A DNA stretch of 64,000 bases from Polaromonas sp. Lineage in GTDB: Bacteria; Pseudomonadota; Gammaproteobacteria; Burkholderiales; Burkholderiaceae_C. Both the position numbers and the translations under genes were made by a program. The stretch covers positions 310,001 through 374,000 of the forward strand of contig NZ_JACPOF010000020.1 in assembly GCF_016185115.1 (NCBI RefSeq), in the 5' to 3' direction. Below, in pieces: positions 59,789 to 64,000 of this stretch. Position 1 is the stretch's first letter; every line of letters begins with the position of its first letter. The notes under the pieces were generated by a model, which had not been told where the DNA came from, made no database searches, and saw nothing but the letters and a program-made list of their open reading frames with translations.

Positions 59789-61617
59789 CGATGCCCGCTC
59801 CGCTCGACAACTTTGGCCCGCCTGCCGAGGCCTCGCTCTCCATGGGTGTGATCGGCAACTGCGCCTTTAGCGCGCTCGTTGACAGGCGCGCGCGCATTGT
59901 CTGGTGCTGCCTGCCCCGCTTTGATGGTGACCCCGTTTTTAATGCATTGCTTGATCCAGGTGAAAAGCCCGGCGCACAGCCGGGTGCATTTGCCATCGAG
60001 ATTGAAGACTTCCACGAATCAAAACAGTGGTATGAGCCAAACACCGCAGTGCTGCGCACGCAGCTCTTCGACAAGGCCGGTCAGTGTGTGGAGGTCACCG
60101 ACTTTGCGCCGCGCTTTTTTAATCGTTCGCGTTACTTCAGGCCCATGACGCTGGTGCGCCGCATCCGCCCGGTGCATGGCGCACCGCGCATCCGCGTGCG
60201 GCTGGACCTGCGTTACGACTGGGGCCGTGAGACGCCGGACATCACGCGCGGCAGCAACCACGTGCGTTATGTGGGCAAGGAAATGACGCTGCGGCTCAAC
60301 ACCGACATGTCCATCTCCTACCTGCTGGAGCAGCAGCCTTTTGTACTGACGCGCGAGCACAACTTTCTGTTCGGCGCCGATGAATCCCTGTCAGACGGCA
60401 TTGCCGACACCGCACGCCTGTTTGAGCAGGAAACGATTTCGTACTGGCGCACATGGAGCCACCGCCTGCACCTGCCGCTTGAGTGGCAGGACGCCGTCAT
60501 ACGCGCGGCCATCACGCTGAAACTTTCGCTGTTTGAAGACACAGGCGCCATCGTGGCTGCCATGACCACCAGCATCCCGGAAGCGCCGGGCAGCCAGCGC
60601 AACTGGGACTACCGCTACTGCTGGCTGCGTGACGCGTTTTTTGTGATCCGTGCGCTCAACAGCCTGTCTGAAGTCGGCACCATGGAGGACTACCTGCGCT
60701 GGCTGTACAACGCCGTGATGCAGGCCAGGGGCGGGCATATCCAGCCGCTGTTCGGCATCGGACTGGAGCGCGAACTGCCCGAATCCATGATGACGCATCT
60801 CGGCGGTTACCGCGGCATGGGCCCGGTGCGTGTCGGCAACCAGGCGCAGGAGCATTTCCAGCACGACGTTTACGGCAACGTGGTGCTGGGGGCGGCGCAG
60901 GCCTTTCATGACCACCGCCTGCTGCACCGCGGTGGCGCGGCAGAGTTCAGGGAACTTGAGAAAGTCGGCGAACAGGCTGTACTGACCTACGACAAGCCCG
61001 ATGCCGGCATGTGGGAGCTGCGCACGCGCGCACGCATACACACCTCATCTGCGCTGATGTGCTGGGCCGCCTGCGACAGACTGGCCAAAATTGCTGTCGT
61101 CCTCAAGCAGGCAGACCGCGCGGCCTACTGGCGCGGCCATGCCGACGTGATGCAGGAGCGCATCCTGCGCGAATCGTGGAGTGAAGAGCGCCAGGCCTTT
61201 GCAGAAAGTTTTGGCGGGCGCGACCTGGATGCGAGCGTACTGCTGATGATAGAGGTGGGTTTTATCGACCCCAAAGACCCGCGCTTTGTGGCGACCGTCG
61301 ATGCCCTTGAAAAGTATTTGTGCGACGGCCCTTACATGCGACGCTATGAGGCGCCGGACGACTTCGGCAAACCCGAGACCGCCTTCAACATCTGCACCTT
61401 CTGGCGCATTGACGCACTGGCGCGCATAGGCCGCAAGCAGCAGGCCAGGGAGATTTTCGAAACCATGCTGGCCGCACGCAACCACGTCGGCCTGCTGTCG
61501 GAAGACACGCACCCCGCCACCGGCGAGATGTGGGGCAACTTTCCGCAAACCTATTCGATGGTGGGCATCATCAATGCAGCAGTGAGATTGTCTGCACCAT
61601 GGGATAGCCAGATATGA
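59785..61617 (+). CDS. Glycoside hydrolase family 15 protein
   Basis: A 610-residue GH15 protein with an N-terminal beta domain (MGVIGNCAFSALVDRRARIVWCCLPRFDGDP) and an (alpha/alpha)6 barrel marked by GSQRNWDYRYCWLRDAFF and ETAFNICTFWRIDALARIGR. Family members are glucoamylases, trehalases and glucodextranases. Between otsB and otsA it may hydrolyse trehalose or remodel alpha-glucans; GH15 trehalases are known in actinobacteria. The ATG at 59785 overlaps otsB by 4 bp, with GGGAG upstream. Confidence 0.92.
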   Translation: MTMPAPLDNFGPPAEASLSMGVIGNCAFSALVDRRARIVWCCLPRFDGDPVFNALLDPGEKPGAQPGAFAIEIEDFHESKQWYEPNTAVLRTQLFDKAGQCVEVTDFAPRFFNRSRYFRPMTLVRRIRPVHGAPRIRVRLDLRYDWGRETPDITRGSNHVRYVGKEMTLRLNTDMSISYLLEQQPFVLTREHNFLFGADESLSDGIADTARLFEQETISYWRTWSHRLHLPLEWQDAVIRAAITLKLSLFEDTGAIVAAMTTSIPEAPGSQRNWDYRYCWLRDAFFVIRALNSLSEVGTMEDYLRWLYNAVMQARGGHIQPLFGIGLERELPESMMTHLGGYRGMGPVRVGNQAQEHFQHDVYGNVVLGAAQAFHDHRLLHRGGAAEFRELEKVGEQAVLTYDKPDAGMWELRTRARIHTSSALMCWAACDRLAKIAVVLKQADRAAYWRGHADVMQERILRESWSEERQAFAESFGGRDLDASVLLMIEVGFIDPKDPRFVATVDALEKYLCDGPYMRRYEAPDDFGKPETAFNICTFWRIDALARIGRKQQAREIFETMLAARNHVGLLSEDTHPATGEMWGNFPQTYSMVGIINAAVRLSAPWDSQI

Positions 61618-61631
61618 CCAAACATACCAAC

Positions 61632-61692
61632 GCAAGCACGGGCCGCAGAACCGGCTTTGCCGGGCTGCAGGCGCGGCCCCCTGCAAGGGGGG
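61632..61692 (-). repeat. GC-rich repeat, copy 2 (inverted)
   Basis: The minus strand aligns with 56570-56630. It carries the hairpin CCCCCT-GCA-AGGGGG (61677-61691). It occupies most of the 115-bp gap between the GH15 gene and otsA, so the element has entered the trehalose operon and could slow transcription or influence otsA translation. Confidence 0.65.
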
Positions 61693-61732
61693 AAGGCGCT
61701 ACACGCAGTGAGCGTCCGACGGGGGTGTTCAA

Positions 61733-63184
<1,452 letters not shown>

Positions 63185-63205
63185 TGGGGTTTGGGTTTGA
63201 GGGTA

Positions 63206-63298
63206 TTGCCCTTCACGACCAGGCCGGGGGTTGCCCGGCGGCAAGTCACTTTTCTTTTGCTTCGCCAATAGAAAACTAACGAAAAGAAAAGGCGACCC
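63206..63298 (+). repeat. Large inverted repeat, left arm
   Basis: Shares with the reverse complement of 63541-63635 the blocks TTCACGACCAGGCCGGG / CTCACGACCAGGCCGGG, CACTTTTCTTTTGCTTCGCC and AGAAAAGGCGACCC / AGAAGGGCGACCC. The CTTTTCTTTTGCTTCGCC block with a following GGCGACCC is a motif I recall as abundant between Comamonadaceae genes. Confidence 0.7.
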
Positions 63299-63540
63299 CC
63301 ACTCCGCGTCCCTGCGCTTCGCTCCGGGCAGCAGGGGTGAGGGACTAAATACAGAAGACAAATGCCAATCTCCGTTGTCTGTCATTGCGGGCTTGACCCG
63401 CAATCCATCTGAAACGAAGCGGGGATGGATCCCGGATCAAGTCCGGGATGACAAAGAAAACTCCCCGAATCCGAATTCATTCCCCCACCCCGTGGAGGCT
63501 GGGCCGAGCAGCGCAGGTTGCCCGAAGGGACCCAGACGTC

Positions 63541-63635
63541 GGGTCGCCCTTCTTTTGGGTACTTGTTCTTTGGCGAAGCAAAAGAAAAGTGCCTCGCCCG
63601 CCGGGGCGAGTCCCGGCCTGGTCGTGAGGGGCACA
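63541..63635 (-). repeat. Large inverted repeat, right arm
   Basis: Inverted partner of 63206-63298, about 240 bp apart. It ends 38 bp before the ROK gene stop. The pair could form a long cruciform and act as a transcript barrier between otsA and the convergent ROK gene; otherwise it is a remnant of two oppositely inserted repeat units. Confidence 0.7.
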
Positions 63636-63672
63636 GCATGTAACCCAGACAACACTGCGGCTACAAACAAGC

Positions 63673-64000
63673 TCAGGGCTCAATCAAGGCCAAAGCCGCA
63701 TAATCCCCAACCTTGTCTTTCAGGCCAGCTGCCACAAGCTCAACCCCAGCCGTCAACGCCGGCAAGCGCCCATCAATCTCCGCCTGCAAACGCGGCAACA
63801 GATAGCCGCGGTTGTTCCAGAACACACTGCCACCCAGGCTGATCCGCTGCAAGTCCAGCGTCACCACCAGGTTGTAGAGGCCACGGCCCATGACACGGCA
63901 CAACTCGTCAACAATCCCGACCGCAGTTGCTTCCCCTGACTGCGCGGCTGACAGCAAGGCGGCTGCATCTGCATAACCCTGACCAGAAAACCTGCGCGCC
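63673..64000 (-). CDS. ROK family kinase/protein, C-terminal part (cut by window edge)
   Basis: The 108 residues visible run to the right edge without a start. ALLSAAQSGEATAVGIVDELCRVMGRGLYNLVVTLDLQRISLGGSVFWNNRGYLLPRLQAEI is the usual C-terminal half of a ROK fold (sugar kinase such as glucokinase or N-acetylglucosamine kinase, or regulator). LGGSVFWN replaces the common GGG(V/I). ATP and sugar sites lie outside the window. Confidence 0.78.
   Translation of the reverse strand, partial: ARRFSGQGYADAAALLSAAQSGEATAVGIVDELCRVMGRGLYNLVVTLDLQRISLGGSVFWNNRGYLLPRLQAEIDGRLPALTAGVELVAAGLKDKVGDYAALALIEP

Larger units (their letters stand above)
63185..63672. other. Intergenic region filled by a large inverted repeat
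   Basis: No credible gene in these 490 bp. It contains two inverted arms of about 95 bp (63206-63298 and 63541-63635) enclosing two small hairpins: ATTGCGGG-CTTGA-CCCGCAAT (63386-63406) and ATCCCGGA-TCAAG-TCCGGGAT (63429-63449). Short frames here are compositional. Confidence 0.75.

Overview
The window looks like chromosomal DNA of a GC-rich betaproteobacterium of the Burkholderiales, most likely Comamonadaceae (Polaromonas/Rhodoferax-like). This rests on three orphan Bug/TctC-type binding proteins, many LysR, TetR and acyl-CoA genes, an otsB-GH15-otsA trehalose cluster, and intergenic repeats of a type I associate with that family. No rRNA, tRNA, CRISPR array, integrase or intact insertion sequence was found.

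Left part (1-37 kb) is catabolic. 0.2-6.7 kb: a TetR regulator with two identical palindromic operators faces a tightly coupled operon (small membrane protein, sulfatase, EthA-type Baeyer-Villiger monooxygenase, metallo-beta-lactamase-fold hydrolase, haloalkane dehalogenase-like enzyme). 6.6-10.6 kb: an amidohydrolase, an acyl-CoA dehydrogenase, a ferric-reductase-like membrane protein and a TetR gene. 10.8-19.5 kb: an acyl-CoA oxidation set (enoyl-CoA hydratase-like protein, TetR, Bug protein, SDR, an acyl-CoA dehydrogenase pair, a fused NDP-forming acyl-CoA synthetase, an NTF2-like protein). 19.7-32.6 kb: a minus-strand set that reads like a complete alicyclic ketone/enone route: Liv-type ABC importer, ene-reductase, three SDRs, class I Baeyer-Villiger monooxygenase, SMP-30-type lactonase and AMP-forming acyl-CoA ligase. 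A TetR operator motif occurs before the hydratase gene, before the Bug gene and, in weaker form, before the ligase, which would join the two sets in one regulon. 32.8-37.0 kb: LysR, Bug protein and a VanAB-like Rieske oxygenase/reductase pair.

The boundary at 37.0-37.4 kb is unusual. Downstream of glmS lie two further copies of the last codons of a glmS gene (the conserved NLAKSV end, which is the attTn7 target in other bacteria). They differ from the real end mostly by synonymous changes and are linked to a 47-bp direct repeat. This suggests past integration of mobile DNA at the glmS end, on the same side as the catabolic region.

Right part (37.4-64 kb) is mostly core: glmS, an Lrp/AsnC regulator, glmU, a DUF6279-like lipoprotein, an FNR-like regulator facing a BLUF photoreceptor, TfoX-like and DUF2917 proteins, a LysR gene, a second small catabolic group (FAH hydrolase, VOC protein, ferredoxin reductase, Bug, LysR; 46-51 kb), 5-formyltetrahydrofolate cyclo-ligase, a soluble lytic transglycosylase, MgtC, YdeI-like and hemerythrin proteins, an NDUFA9-like protein, a glutathione transferase, cca, otsB-GH15-otsA and the end of a ROK kinase gene. 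Several repeat families lie between these genes: three copies of a ~150-bp element, a nested inverted repeat at 51.4-51.7 kb, a MITE-like palindrome at 56.5 kb, a GC-rich element in two inverted copies, and a large inverted repeat at 63.2-63.6 kb.
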